Shown: positions 1-8,282 of the stretch, piece after piece
Position numbering within the stretch: position 1 is the stretch's first letter
How the letters are laid out: the number at the start of each line of letters is the position of its first letter
DNA from: Mycobacterium pinniadriaticum
GTDB taxonomy: Bacteria; Actinomycetota; Actinomycetes; Mycobacteriales; Mycobacteriaceae
Length of the DNA stretch: 64,000 bases
NCBI RefSeq assembly: GCF_026242045.1
Contig: NZ_JAPJDO010000003.1
Location: 1-64,000, forward strand
Reading direction: 5' to 3'
Position numbers and translations under genes: made by a program
Notes under the pieces: model-generated
The model's database searches: none
Seen by the model: only the letters and a program-made list of their open reading frames with translations
Told to the model about the DNA's origin: nothing

Positions 1-87
1 ACACCCCTTCATGGTTGACCCCGCCCGTCTGCGACGCAAGCACCTCACCAGGCCGAACACCACGGCCAAATTTTCATCCTCCACCAC
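1..87 (-). CDS. Possible 5' end of an unrecognised gene running off the left edge
   Basis: A 29-codon open frame on the minus strand starts at a GTG at 87 (a second GTG follows directly) and is still open at base 1. Its peptide begins VVEDENLAVVFGLV and becomes arginine-rich (CLRRRR). A G-rich stretch lies 10-15 bases upstream. It would follow the MFS gene by about 50 bases on the same strand. I do not recognise it, and the frame may be a chance one. Confidence 0.2.
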   Translation of the reverse strand, partial: MVEDENLAVVFGLVRCLRRRRAGSTMKGC

Positions 88-136
88 CGGGCGCAGCCCC
101 CCAGACAGCTGCTCGCGGTTCAGATACCTCCGCGGC

Positions 137-1600
137 TCAACCCCACTCGTGGTTCATCGCGCGGGACTGGGTGACGTCCTCAATCGAGGCGATCGGCCGC
201 AACCGCGGCCGGGTGACGGCGATGAGTAGCATCGCCGCGCCCGCGGTGATCGCCCCGAGGGCGAAGATGATGGTGTAACTGCTTTCCGGGGGGTGGCCGT
301 GGTGTGATCGGCCCAGCAGGACCGCGACGATCGCGGCGGCGATCGAACTGCCGACGGTGCGTGCGATCGCGTTCATGCTGGTGGCGACACCGGTCTCGTC
401 GGCGTCGACCTCGCGCACCACGAGGGCGGGCAACGCGCCGTAGGCCAGGCTGATGTAGGCGTTGGTCAAGACCCCGGCGGCGATGACCTGCCAGGGCTGG
501 TCGTGCAGGACGGCCAGCAGGACGAACCCGATGACGCCGGTGGCGGCGCCGACGACCAGCACCGCCCGAGCGCCGAACCGGTCGATGTAGCGACCGCTGA
601 TCACCGCGGTGAGGAAGCCGGCGAGAGCGCCGGGCAGCAGGAACACCACGCTGGCGCCCAGTACCGTCGCGCCGAACCCGTAGCCGTTTTCCGCCGGCGC
701 TTCTACGAAGCCGGTCAGACCGAGGAAGGCGAAGTACAGACCTGTCCCGACCAGGACGGTCGCCAGGTTGGTCAGCAGGATCGGGCGGCGCGACAGCATC
801 GCCGTCGACACCAGCGGACGGGCACATCGGCGCTCCCACCACCACCAGATGCCGAGCACCAGCCCACCGGTGACCACGCAGCCGATCGTGCGCGCCGAAC
901 CCCAGCCCCAGTCGTGGCCCTGGGTGATGCCCAGCAGCACGGCGGACAATCCCAGCGCCAATCCGGCCGCGCCGGCCCAGTCGATGGTGCCGTCGGAGCT
1001 GCGCGGACGGGCCGGGATTACCAGCACCGCAGCGGTGATGACCAGCACGGTGAACACCGTCGTCAGCCAGAACACCCGGTGATACCCGGCGTCGCCGCGC
1101 ATCAGCAGACCGGTGACGACCAGGCCCATGCCGCCGCCGAATCCGAGCGACCCGGACAGCACCGCCATGGCCCGCATGAGCCGGTCGGCCGGTAGCTCCT
1201 CGCGCAGGATGGCCACCCCGATGGGGTACAGCGCATAGGACGCCCCCTGCAGCACCCGCGCCATGATCAGCAGTGGCAGCGAGGCCGTCAGCGCGGCCAG
1301 CAGCGAGCCGACCAGCACCACCGCGAGCACCGCCAGCAGCACCCGCTTCTTGGGGTACAAGTCGGCCAGCCGCCCGATCAGCGGGGTGGCGGCCGCGGCG
1401 GCCAGCAGGTTGGCGGTCACCGCCCAGCTGACCTCGACGGGCGAGGCATGCAACTGCCTGGCTATCACGCCCAGGACCGGCACCACAGCGGTCTGCAGCA
1501 CCGCGACGGTCAGCGCGACGACGCTCAGGGTGGCCACGAGCAGCCCCGGGCGGTGATACCCCGCGCCGCGCTCGGTTCGGTCGGTCTCGAGATCCGACAC
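137..1600 (-). CDS. MFS transporter, drug-exporter type
   Basis: Predicted inner-membrane proton-coupled exporter of 487 residues; the substrate cannot be told. The protein has a hydrophobic 12-14 segment MFS pattern. The loop after the second segment carries GRLADLYPKKRV, the classic MFS loop motif, and RVLQGASYALYPIG lies in the region of the fourth segment, as in EmrB/QacA-type exporters. The GTG at 1600 is preferred over an in-frame ATG at 1633 because GGAGG sits about 5 bases before it and the extra residues (MGRRTRQDGGH) look non-coding. It is divergent from the thioesterase gene at 1694, with about 90 bases between the starts. Confidence 0.85.
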   Translation of the reverse strand: MSDLETDRTERGAGYHRPGLLVATLSVVALTVAVLQTAVVPVLGVIARQLHASPVEVSWAVTANLLAAAAATPLIGRLADLYPKKRVLLAVLAVVLVGSLLAALTASLPLLIMARVLQGASYALYPIGVAILREELPADRLMRAMAVLSGSLGFGGGMGLVVTGLLMRGDAGYHRVFWLTTVFTVLVITAAVLVIPARPRSSDGTIDWAGAAGLALGLSAVLLGITQGHDWGWGSARTIGCVVTGGLVLGIWWWWERRCARPLVSTAMLSRRPILLTNLATVLVGTGLYFAFLGLTGFVEAPAENGYGFGATVLGASVVFLLPGALAGFLTAVISGRYIDRFGARAVLVVGAATGVIGFVLLAVLHDQPWQVIAAGVLTNAYISLAYGALPALVVREVDADETGVATSMNAIARTVGSSIAAAIVAVLLGRSHHGHPPESSYTIIFALGAITAGAAMLLIAVTRPRLRPIASIEDVTQSRAMNHEWG

Positions 1601-1693
1601 GTGCCCTCCGTCCTGCCGTGTGCGCCGACCCAATGATTATGTCGGCTAAGCACCGGTGGCTGACACCGGAGTGCGCTGTGCGAGGATGCCGGG

Positions 1694-2515
1694 ATGGCCA
1701 CCCGACCGGCGCATTTCGTATCCGATCCCGACGGTATGTTCCATCCCACCGAGAACGCGCGAAGCCGCTGGGGCGACGACATGCTGAACGGCCCGGCCGT
1801 GGTGAGCCTGGCCGCCTTCAACCTGGAGCAGCGGTTCGGATTGCCGGGGTTCCTGCCGGCCCGTCTCACCGTCGACCTGTTCAAGGCGGCGCGGCGGGTC
1901 CCGACGTCGGTGCGCCCGCGGCTGGTTCGCGACGGTCGCCGGATTCGCAACGCCGAGTGCGACATCGTCCAGGGCGAGGTGATCGTCGCACGCGCGACGC
2001 TGGTGCAGTACCGCCAGTCCGAGCCGCCGCCCGGGCAGGAGTGGGGTGGCGAGGCGTCGTTGGCGTCGTTCACCCCGCCGGTCAAGGGTGAGCCGCACGC
2101 GTTCTTCATCGGCAGCGACGGCGCGGGCTGGAGCCCCAGCGGGGAAGCGCACCAGAACACCTCCCGCAAGCGCGTCTATCACAACCCGATCGACGTGGTG
2201 GCCGGCCACGACATCACACCGTTTGTCCGCACGGTCGTCGTCGCCGAAGCCACCAGCCTGGTCAGCAACCTCGGCACCAAGGGAATCGGCTATATCAACG
2301 GCGACCTCACCGTGGCGTTGTCCCGGCTTCCGATTTCGGAATACATTGGTGTGCAAGGTGATTCGCACTGGGTTGCGGAAGGGGTCTCGGTCGGCACCGG
2401 AACACTCTTCGACGATGACGGCCCGTTCGGCACCGGCTTGGTCACCGCGATCGCGAATCCGGCGGCTCAGATCGACTTCAGCAGACCCGACGCCATGCCG
2501 AAGCTGAGCGTCTGA
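1694..2515 (+). CDS. Acyl-CoA thioesterase-like hot-dog protein
   Basis: A 273-residue protein of the double hot-dog acyl-CoA thioesterase class, presumably cytosolic and acting on an acyl-CoA. The first half has the typical FLPARLTVDLFKAARRVP strand-helix segment followed by RNAECDIVQGEVIVARATLVQYR. The second half repeats the fold (GYINGDLTVALSRLP, then GVSVGTGTLFDDDGPFG). The gene at 34366 is a clear paralogue with the same motifs in the same order. It ends one base before the stop of the convergent P1 peptidase gene. Substrate unknown. Confidence 0.75.
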   Translation: MATRPAHFVSDPDGMFHPTENARSRWGDDMLNGPAVVSLAAFNLEQRFGLPGFLPARLTVDLFKAARRVPTSVRPRLVRDGRRIRNAECDIVQGEVIVARATLVQYRQSEPPPGQEWGGEASLASFTPPVKGEPHAFFIGSDGAGWSPSGEAHQNTSRKRVYHNPIDVVAGHDITPFVRTVVVAEATSLVSNLGTKGIGYINGDLTVALSRLPISEYIGVQGDSHWVAEGVSVGTGTLFDDDGPFGTGLVTAIANPAAQIDFSRPDAMPKLSV

Positions 2516-2516
2516 G

Positions 2517-3668
2517 TCACAACAGGGCGCGCAGCTGATCGTGGGGCAGCGCCGGTGAGCGGTGGCCGTCGCGGCCGACCATGTCGGCGTTGACCACCAA
2601 CGCGTTCAGCACGGCCTCCTCGACGCTGTGCACGACCGCGGCGTAGAGGTCGTCCATGCGTCCCCACGGCATGAACGTGAGTCGGCCGAACTCGTCGTCA
2701 CCAACCTCGCCGATGGGGAACCGGCTGGCCAGATCCGGTGCCGGCGCGGTGGAGAACGCCAGGAAGATGTCGCCGGAGAAGTGACTACCCGTGGTGCCGG
2801 TGCGGGCCAGGCCCAGCGGCACCCGCCGGGCGAGCGCCTTGCACTGGCCGGGCAGCAGCGGCGCATCGGTGGCGATCACCGTGATGACCGAGCCCGCGCC
2901 CGGTGGCGGACGGTTGAGGTCACGCTCGAACCAATCACCGTCCAAGGGGTTGTCGGCGCCCAGATCCGGTCCGACGTGGCGCCCCGCGACGGTGAGTTCG
3001 TGGCGGGCGCCGAAATTGGCTTGAACGAGGACACCGACGGTGAATGAGTCCCGGCCGTAGCGCACCAGGCGTGACGCGGTGCCGTTGCCGCCCTTGAACT
3101 CGTAGCAGTTCATCCCGGTCCCGCCGCCGACCGAGCCTTCGGGCACCGGACCGCCGGCGGCGTTGTCGAGCGCGGCTTCGGCGTGTTCGGGTCGGACATG
3201 GCCGCCGTTGATGTCGTTGAGGTAGCCGTCCCAGGTTTCGGCACACACCGGCAGCAGCCACTGACGCGCCAGAACGGGATCGATGCGGTTGACCCAGGAG
3301 ATCACCCCGGTGTGGCAGGCGCCGACGGCATGGGTATTCGACAGCAGGACAGGAAGATTGAAGGCACCGGACTCTTCGATCCAGGTGGTTCCGGTCATCT
3401 CGCCGTTGCCGTTCAGGGAGTACCAGCCGGCCGCGCACGGCTGCCCGAGGCCGGCCCGGCCGCGGGGGAGGATCGCGGTGACTCCGGTGCGGACCGGGCC
3501 CTGGCCCACCGTCATCGCACCGTCACCGGCCACCAGTGTCGTGACACCGACTTCGACGCCGGTCACGTCGGTGATCGCATTGAGCGGCCCGGCTTCGCCG
3601 GAGAACGGAATTCCGAGTCCGCGGGCGCGGGGCCGGCCGTCGGTGGTGAAGGCCGCTGGAGACGTCAT
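2517..3668 (-). CDS. P1 family peptidase (DmpA/BapA-type aminopeptidase)
   Basis: Ntn-hydrolase-like self-processing peptidase of 383 residues. Family members cleave between a Gly and a Ser to release a beta subunit whose N-terminal Ser is the nucleophile, and act on small peptides, beta-peptides or amides. Here the cleavage site is PPPGAG/SVITVIATDAPLLP, which makes Ser260 the expected nucleophile. Also visible are TGVTAILPRG (about 61-70), SNTHAVGACHTGVISWV (about 110-126) and the glycine-rich GSVGGGTGMNCYEFKGG (178-194). No signal peptide is seen, so it is probably cytosolic. The 330-base leader region upstream holds two hairpins. Confidence 0.85.
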   Translation of the reverse strand: MTSPAAFTTDGRPRARGLGIPFSGEAGPLNAITDVTGVEVGVTTLVAGDGAMTVGQGPVRTGVTAILPRGRAGLGQPCAAGWYSLNGNGEMTGTTWIEESGAFNLPVLLSNTHAVGACHTGVISWVNRIDPVLARQWLLPVCAETWDGYLNDINGGHVRPEHAEAALDNAAGGPVPEGSVGGGTGMNCYEFKGGNGTASRLVRYGRDSFTVGVLVQANFGARHELTVAGRHVGPDLGADNPLDGDWFERDLNRPPPGAGSVITVIATDAPLLPGQCKALARRVPLGLARTGTTGSHFSGDIFLAFSTAPAPDLASRFPIGEVGDDEFGRLTFMPWGRMDDLYAAVVHSVEEAVLNALVVNADMVGRDGHRSPALPHDQLRALL

Positions 3669-3725
3669 CGGCCGACCTTACTGTCGACCGTGACCGGGCT
3701 CTACCGGAGAAAGACCACGGACGCC

Positions 3726-3797
3726 GGGGAAGGCCGCTACAACCTTCCCCAGCGCCGCCTGGCGCTCGCACCACACCCCCCAAGTCGTGGTGCGAGC
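3726..3797. repeat. Two adjacent inverted repeats in a divergent intergenic region
   Basis: The intergenic stretch 3669-3998 holds no convincing gene. It contains GGGGAAGG (3726-3733) paired with CCTTCCCC (3743-3750), and GCTCGCACCAC (3764-3774) paired with GTGGTGCGAGC (3787-3797). Both pairs are perfect. If transcribed on the minus strand they would form two stem-loops about 60-130 bases before the P1 peptidase start. They could also be operators. No poly-U tract follows, so intrinsic termination is unlikely. Confidence 0.5.
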
Positions 3798-3998
3798 CAT
3801 CAGGCGATCCCGGCACCCCCGACGGAATCCGTGTCGCGACTGATGTTGGAGCCCAAAATATCGGGCTTCCATCTACCCGCGCACGCGTAGTCCACTACTC
3901 GATTTCAGGTTCCTCTCAGGTTGCCTACCTGTTTCAGCGCAGCGGCGATACGCGGGGCATGATCGTCGGGACCGGCCGACGACGGAACGGAGTTGTTG

Positions 3999-4844
3999 AT
4001 GACAGGGCGCGCCGATGTGCTGGTAACGGCCGAGGCGCTGGCCGACAGCTTGGCAGCCGGTGCGGCGGTGACGTTGCTCGACGTCCGCTGGACCTTGAGC
4101 GAGCCGGACGGAAGAGCCCTCTACCTGCGGGGACACCTCCCCGGTGCGGTGTATGTGTCCCTCGAGGATGATCTGACCGACCATGCGGTGGCTGGCCGCG
4201 GCCGCCACCCGCTGCCGTCGGGTGCGGCCCTGCAGGCCGCCGCGAGACGGTGGGGCGTCCGCAGCGGGATTCCCGTCGTGGTCTACGACGACTGGAACCG
4301 GGCGGGATCGGCGCGGGCCTGGTGGGTGCTGACCGCGGCCGGGATCGCCGACGTGCGAATCCTCGACGGCGGCCTGTCGGCGTGGCAGGCGTCCGGCGGT
4401 GCCATCGAAGCCGGACCGGTCGATCCGACCCCCGGCGATGTCACAGTCCGCCACGACGACCTCTACACCGGAGCGCTGTCCACCTTGACCGCCGACGAGG
4501 TGGGTCACCGCCGGCTGCTCGACGCGCGCGCACCCGAACGCTTCCGCGGCGAGGTGGAGCCGGTCGATCCCGTCGCCGGCCACATACCCGGCGCGCAGAA
4601 CCTGCCGAGCACGGCACTCCTCGGCGGAGACGGCGCATTCGTCGCCGACGCCGCGCTGGACGAGCTACTCGGCGAGTGCGGGATCGGGCCCGACGAATCG
4701 ATCGGGGTGTATTGCGGTTCGGGGATCACCGCGGCGGTCGCCGTCGCCGCGCTGACCGCCACCGGCCGCGACGCCGCGCTGTTCCCCGGATCCTGGTCGC
4801 AGTGGTGTTCGGATCCGAACCGGCCCGTCGCCCGCGGGCAGTGA
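3999..4844 (+). CDS. Sulfurtransferase, tandem rhodanese domains
   Basis: Thiosulfate or 3-mercaptopyruvate sulfurtransferase of 281 residues with two rhodanese domains. The N-terminal domain (about 10-130; VTLLDVRW, GHLPGAVYV) is the inactive one. The C-terminal domain (about 155-270) carries the active-site loop CGSGITA with Cys239 accepting the sulfane sulfur. The CGSGxT loop is closer to mercaptopyruvate sulfurtransferases than to classic thiosulfate enzymes. ATG at 3999 is chosen over TTG codons at 3993 and 3996; GGAACGGAG precedes it. It heads a run of four closely spaced plus-strand genes. Confidence 0.85.
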   Translation: MTGRADVLVTAEALADSLAAGAAVTLLDVRWTLSEPDGRALYLRGHLPGAVYVSLEDDLTDHAVAGRGRHPLPSGAALQAAARRWGVRSGIPVVVYDDWNRAGSARAWWVLTAAGIADVRILDGGLSAWQASGGAIEAGPVDPTPGDVTVRHDDLYTGALSTLTADEVGHRRLLDARAPERFRGEVEPVDPVAGHIPGAQNLPSTALLGGDGAFVADAALDELLGECGIGPDESIGVYCGSGITAAVAVAALTATGRDAALFPGSWSQWCSDPNRPVARGQ

Positions 4845-4845
4845 C

Positions 4846-5079
4846 ATGGCGACGTTCTGGGTGTATCTGAAGATTCAGGCGATGTGCCTGGTGTTCGGCA
4901 TTGTCGGGCCGATATTCCTGTTCGTGTATTTCGCCGCACAGCCGGACCCGACACTGAGGTGGATGTACTACTGGGGGCTGGTGATCACGGCGATCGATGT
5001 GCTGGTGGCCCTCGGCCTCACCGACCAGACCATTCGCGCCCGTCAGGCTACTCGCGAGAAAGAGAGCCGATCATCGTGA
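4846..5079 (+). CDS. Small two-helix membrane protein
   Basis: A 77-residue protein with two hydrophobic segments (about 5-28, FWVYLKIQAMCLVFGIVGPIF region, and about 38-60, MYYWGLVITAIDVLVALGL) and a charged C-terminus (RQATREKESRSS). No family recognised. Its start lies one base after the sulfurtransferase stop and its stop overlaps the GTG of the following thiolase-like gene, so it belongs to the same translationally coupled operon. It might anchor or assist the thiolase/DUF35 pair, but that is only a guess from position. Confidence 0.7.
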   Translation: MATFWVYLKIQAMCLVFGIVGPIFLFVYFAAQPDPTLRWMYYWGLVITAIDVLVALGLTDQTIRARQATREKESRSS

Positions 5080-6275
5080 CCAGTCGCGGTCCGTTCGACG
5101 GCAAGGCGGTGATCACCGGTGCCGGCAAATCCCAGGTCGGCCGGCGACTGGGGCGTACCGGACTGGAGTTGACGGTCGAGGCGGTGCTCCGCGCCATCGC
5201 CGATGCCGGTCTGGCCGTCGACGATGTCGACGGCATCGCCAGCTACCCGGGTGCGGTCTCCGGGAACCCGGGCTTTTCGGGTGCCAGCGTCACCGAGGTG
5301 CGTACGACGCTCGGACTGCGCAGCAGGTGGTACATGTCCGGGCTGGAAACGGCAGGGCAGATCGGGCCGGCGATCGAGGCGTGCATGGCCGTCACACTGG
5401 GTCTGGCCAACCACGTGGTGGTGTTCCGCTCGGTGTGGGAATCGACGGCTGCTCAGCGGGCCGGGGGCGGGCACGCCTCGGTATTGCTCGGTGGGGGCGG
5501 CAAGCTGCCACCCCAGATGGAATGGACCGCACCGTTCGGTGCATTGTCGGCGGCCAACTGGCTGGCGATGCCCGCGCAGCGGTACATGCACGACTTCGGG
5601 CTCACCCGTGAGCAACTCGGTGCCATCGCACTGACCGCCAGGACCAACGCGGGCCGCAACCCCGATGCCGTCTACCGTGACCCACTGACGATGGCGGACT
5701 ATCTGAGCGCGCGGATGATCTCGGAACCGTTGTGTCTGTACGACTGTGACGTGCCCTGCGACGGGGCCACCGCCGTCATCGTCTCCCGCCGGGATGCCAC
5801 GAGCGGCTTGCCGCGTCACCCGCTGACGGTGGAATCCGTGGGTCCGGGGATGTTCGAAAGACCAACCTGGGAACAACGTTTCGACCTCACCACGATGGCC
5901 GCCCACGATTCGGCCGCTACCCTGTGGGACAACACGGGGTTACGGCCGGGTGACGTCGACATGGCCCAGCTGTACGACGGGTTCAGCTTCCTGACGGTGA
6001 TGTGGTTGGAGGCATTGGGATTTTGCGAGCACGGTCGTGTCGGCGAGTTCATCGAGGGCGGGCAGCGGATCGCGCTCGACGGGCCGCTGCCGTTGAACAC
6101 CAGCGGTGGTCAGCTCTCGGGCGGCCGCCTGCACGGGATGGGTTTCCTGCACGAGGCCTGTGTGCAGCTGTGGGGAGAGGGCGGTGAGCGCCAGGCGCCC
6201 CGCACCCCCGAGGTCGTCGCGGTCGGCGTCGGTGGCGGTCCGGTGGCCGGTTCGATGCTGGTGAGCAGCCGATGA
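5076..6275 (+). CDS. Thiolase-like protein lacking the nucleophilic cysteine (Ltp2-like)
   Basis: A 399-residue member of the thiolase/SCP-x superfamily. Canonical thiolases have a nucleophilic Cys near residue 90 and a GHP motif near the C-terminus. Here the first region reads YMSGLETAGQIGPAIEAC and the second SGGQLSGGRLHGMG, so both catalytic signatures are gone. LYDGFSFLTVMWLEALGF resembles the Tyr-containing segment of Ltp2, the steroid side-chain retro-aldolase that works with a DUF35 partner, and a DUF35 gene follows directly. A carbon-carbon lyase role on an acyl-CoA is therefore likelier than thiolysis. The GTG start at 5076 overlaps the previous stop; in-frame upstream codons belong to a shadow frame. 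Confidence 0.75.
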   Translation: MTSRGPFDGKAVITGAGKSQVGRRLGRTGLELTVEAVLRAIADAGLAVDDVDGIASYPGAVSGNPGFSGASVTEVRTTLGLRSRWYMSGLETAGQIGPAIEACMAVTLGLANHVVVFRSVWESTAAQRAGGGHASVLLGGGGKLPPQMEWTAPFGALSAANWLAMPAQRYMHDFGLTREQLGAIALTARTNAGRNPDAVYRDPLTMADYLSARMISEPLCLYDCDVPCDGATAVIVSRRDATSGLPRHPLTVESVGPGMFERPTWEQRFDLTTMAAHDSAATLWDNTGLRPGDVDMAQLYDGFSFLTVMWLEALGFCEHGRVGEFIEGGQRIALDGPLPLNTSGGQLSGGRLHGMGFLHEACVQLWGEGGERQAPRTPEVVAVGVGGGPVAGSMLVSSR

Positions 6276-6715
6276 GCTATCAGCGACCGGATCTGCGGCT
6301 GGCGCCCAGCCTCACACCGGAATCGGCGGCGTTCTGGACCGGCGGGCGGAACGGGGATTTACTCATCACACGCTGTCGCGCATGCGGGCATTACTTTCAC
6401 CCGCCGGCGCCGGCCTGCTGGCGTTGCCGAAGCACTGATGTCGGCCCGGAAAAGGTGTCCGGGCGGGCGACGGTGGCGGCGTTCACCGTCGACCGCCAAC
6501 CGTGGATCCCCGGCTTCGAACCGCCCTATATCGTCGCGATCGTCGAACTCGCCGAGGAGCCCGACGTGCGGCTGATGACCAACGTGGTGGACGTCGAAGG
6601 CGAGCACATGCGGGTCGGGCTGGAGGTGGAAGTCTTCTTCGAAGACTGGACGTCGTTGTCCGGCGGGGAGGACACTCGCGTGTGGATTCCGCTGTTTCGG
6701 CCCGTCGCCAACTGA
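6272..6715 (+). CDS. DUF35 Zn-ribbon/OB-fold protein, partner of the thiolase-like protein
   Basis: A 147-residue protein with an N-terminal rubredoxin-like zinc ribbon (Cys35, Cys38, Cys49 and Cys52 in CRACGHYFHPPAPACWRC) followed by an OB-fold (about 60-140; GRATVAAFTVDRQPW, PYIVAIVELAEEPDVRLMTNVV). DUF35 proteins form complexes with thiolase-fold enzymes and can bind acyl-CoA. Its ATG overlaps the thiolase-like stop by four bases (ATGA), which indicates coupled translation and a stoichiometric complex. It is one of two such pairs in the window; the other is at 19764-21408. Confidence 0.85.
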   Translation: MSYQRPDLRLAPSLTPESAAFWTGGRNGDLLITRCRACGHYFHPPAPACWRCRSTDVGPEKVSGRATVAAFTVDRQPWIPGFEPPYIVAIVELAEEPDVRLMTNVVDVEGEHMRVGLEVEVFFEDWTSLSGGEDTRVWIPLFRPVAN

Positions 6716-6729
6716 GGATCGGGGCTCAA

Positions 6730-6746
6730 CCGTTGGAGGACAACGG
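6730..6746. terminator. Probable bidirectional hairpin between convergent genes
   Basis: CCGTTG (6730-6735), a five-base loop and CAACGG (6741-6746) form a perfect short hairpin between the stop of the DUF35 gene (6715) and the stop of the convergent gene at 6754. No U-tract follows, which is common for mycobacterial terminators. Confidence 0.4.
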
Positions 6747-6753
6747 GATCAGG

Positions 6754-7023
6754 TCAGTCGCGGACCCAGACGGAGATGTAGCCGATGGGGATACCGGTGC
6801 GGGTGGCGATGCATTCACGGGCCGCGAGCTCGACCTTGTCCCGCGAAATCGCCTCGGTCGCGTCGTTGATCTCCGGAACCCGGATAACCCAACGGTTGGT
6901 GTCGAATTGGATGTCGATCTCGAAGCACTGACCGGCCATCGGCCGCAGGACGTGTTGGGTGCGAAGACCCCGTTGCCTACGGGTAGAGAAGCCGCGAGTT
7001 CGGTAGTGAGTACGCATCTTCAT
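6754..7023 (-). CDS. Small HicB-like protein
   Basis: An 89-residue protein whose C-terminal half (CFEIDIQFDTNRWVIRVPEI, then KVELAARECIATRTGIPIGYISVWV) matches the pattern of the HicB-like family common in mycobacteria: a beta strand with W, a (V/I)PE(I/L) motif, then an AR-x-x-IA helix. No adjacent HicA toxin is seen, so it need not be an antitoxin. ATG at 7023 or 7017 are both possible; GGAAAG lies just upstream and its spacing fits 7017 slightly better. It is divergent from the DUF1801 gene at 7112. Confidence 0.55.
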   Translation of the reverse strand: MKMRTHYRTRGFSTRRQRGLRTQHVLRPMAGQCFEIDIQFDTNRWVIRVPEINDATEAISRDKVELAARECIATRTGIPIGYISVWVRD

Positions 7024-7111
7024 ACTTTCCGGAGCAATTTTGGGCCGCCGGAAAACATACTCTTCGAATGCCGGAATACAAAATCGTTCGCGTCTGTGGA
7101 TATATGGGTGT

Positions 7112-7513
7112 ATGGACCAAGACGACGACACCGCTTCGGAACGGATCGACGCGCGGATTACCGAGCTGGACGATTGGCGTGGTGAGACACTGGCGCACAT
7201 TCGTGCGGTAATCAGGCGTGCCGACCCCGAGGTGGTCGAGGAGTGGAAATGGCGCGGTGTGCCGGTATGGTCGCACGCCGGCATGATCTGCACCGGCGAG
7301 ACGTACAAGAATGCGGTCAAGATGACGTTCGCCAAGGGCGCGTCACTGTCAGATCCGTCAGGTTTGTTCAACGCCAGCCTCGACGGGAACACCCGTCGGG
7401 CCATCGATTTTCACGACGGTGATCCCGTCGACGAGGAAGCACTGACCGCGCTCATTCAAGCGGCGGTGGAATTGAACCTGTCCACGAGATCGCGCACGGG
7501 CAAGCGTGGGTGA
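7112..7513 (+). CDS. DUF1801 (YdhG-like) protein
   Basis: A 133-residue cytosolic protein of the DUF1801 type. The diagnostic part is IRAVIRRADPEVVEEWKWRG, followed by VPVWSHAGMICTGETYKNAVKMTFAKGASL, the usual central strands of the family. The C-terminus (DPVDEEALTALIQAAVELN) matches the typical ending helix. The family has no firmly known reaction. ATG at 7112 is taken because the reading frame upstream of it is not protein-like. Confidence 0.75.
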   Translation: MDQDDDTASERIDARITELDDWRGETLAHIRAVIRRADPEVVEEWKWRGVPVWSHAGMICTGETYKNAVKMTFAKGASLSDPSGLFNASLDGNTRRAIDFHDGDPVDEEALTALIQAAVELNLSTRSRTGKRG

Positions 7514-7550
7514 GGAGTCCGGGCGCCAATTGTTCTGGCACCGAACATCA

Positions 7551-7955
7551 TCAATTGCGGGCGCTGGGCGGACAGATACCGGGTAGCAGACCGATGGCGG
7601 TTGCCATGGCGCCCTGGTTCAGGCAGGCGTTGACCCCGGAGTCGGGTGGTGTGTTGGGGCCCCGACTCCCCGGACACACCCCGGGCGGCAGGCCGATGGC
7701 GTTGGGCATGGCGCTGTGGTTCTGGCAAGCGGACAGGCCGGAATCCGGTGGTGTGTTGGGTCCCTGGGTTACTCGGCATACACCGGGTTGTAGGCCGATG
7801 GCGTTGCCCATGGCGCTCTGATTCTGGCAGGAGGTCATCCCGGAGTCGGGTGGTGTGTTGGGTCCTTGGGTTACTCGGCATACACCGGGTTGTAGACCGA
7901 TGGCGTTGCCCATGGCGGCCTGGTTCTGGCAGGCGTTCATCCCGGAATCGGGCGG
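7551..7955 (-). repeat. Four 102-bp in-frame tandem repeats
   Basis: The repeats run 7955-7854, 7853-7752, 7751-7650 and 7649 to the gene end, each encoding one 34-residue unit. The first two are nearly identical at base level, which suggests recent duplication. The array is a candidate for copy-number variation between strains. Confidence 0.75.
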
Positions 7956-8186
7956 GCTGCTGGTGGTGGGCGAGGGCGTCGTCGTGGGACTGTCCGCACC
8001 CGGTTGCTGAGTGGTCGTCACGCACGGCAGGGGGTTGTATCCGCCACGCTGAAAGCACTCGGCCATGGCAATGTCGCTCGGGGCGACGACCCGGACAATG
8101 CCGAATCCGGCGACGACGGTCGCCATCGCCATCGCAACTCCGCACCGGCTCCACACGCCTCGGCGCACCGGCGCCTGGGTCATCAC
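7551..8186 (-). CDS. Exported protein with four tandem 34-residue Cys-pair repeats
   Basis: A 211-residue secreted protein, not recognised as a named family. An N-terminal hydrophobic segment (about 14-36) ends in AMA/EC at about residue 42, a good signal peptidase site. A short Thr/Pro/Ser linker (about 57-77) follows. Residues 78-211 are four repeats with a strict 34-residue period beginning PPDSG; each holds two cysteines 17 residues apart (C-x-NQ and PG-x-C) around an AIGL core. Repeats 1 and 2 are almost identical, repeat 4 is most diverged. Each repeat probably forms a disulfide-closed module. Start is either of two adjacent ATGs. Confidence 0.7.
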   Translation of the reverse strand: MMTQAPVRRGVWSRCGVAMAMATVVAGFGIVRVVAPSDIAMAECFQRGGYNPLPCVTTTQQPGADSPTTTPSPTTSSPPDSGMNACQNQAAMGNAIGLQPGVCRVTQGPNTPPDSGMTSCQNQSAMGNAIGLQPGVCRVTQGPNTPPDSGLSACQNHSAMPNAIGLPPGVCPGSRGPNTPPDSGVNACLNQGAMATAIGLLPGICPPSARN

Positions 8187-8282
8187 GGCAGTCTGGAAAG
8201 AACGTGAAGCAGGGCCCTACTCGAACTTGACGTGTGGGTCACTAGTGGATGATCCCCGAAAACCCGCCGCACGGCGACTCGC

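Noticed and set aside
3183..3890. 235-codon plus-strand frame opposite the P1 peptidase gene
   Set aside because: It is the antisense shadow of the well-supported peptidase gene.
6754..7513. HicAB toxin-antitoxin pair
   Set aside because: The neighbour is a DUF1801 protein on the other strand, not a HicA toxin.
7510..8230. Plus-strand open frames covering the 34-residue repeat gene
   Set aside because: They only mirror the repeats of the minus-strand gene, which alone has a signal peptide and sensible composition.
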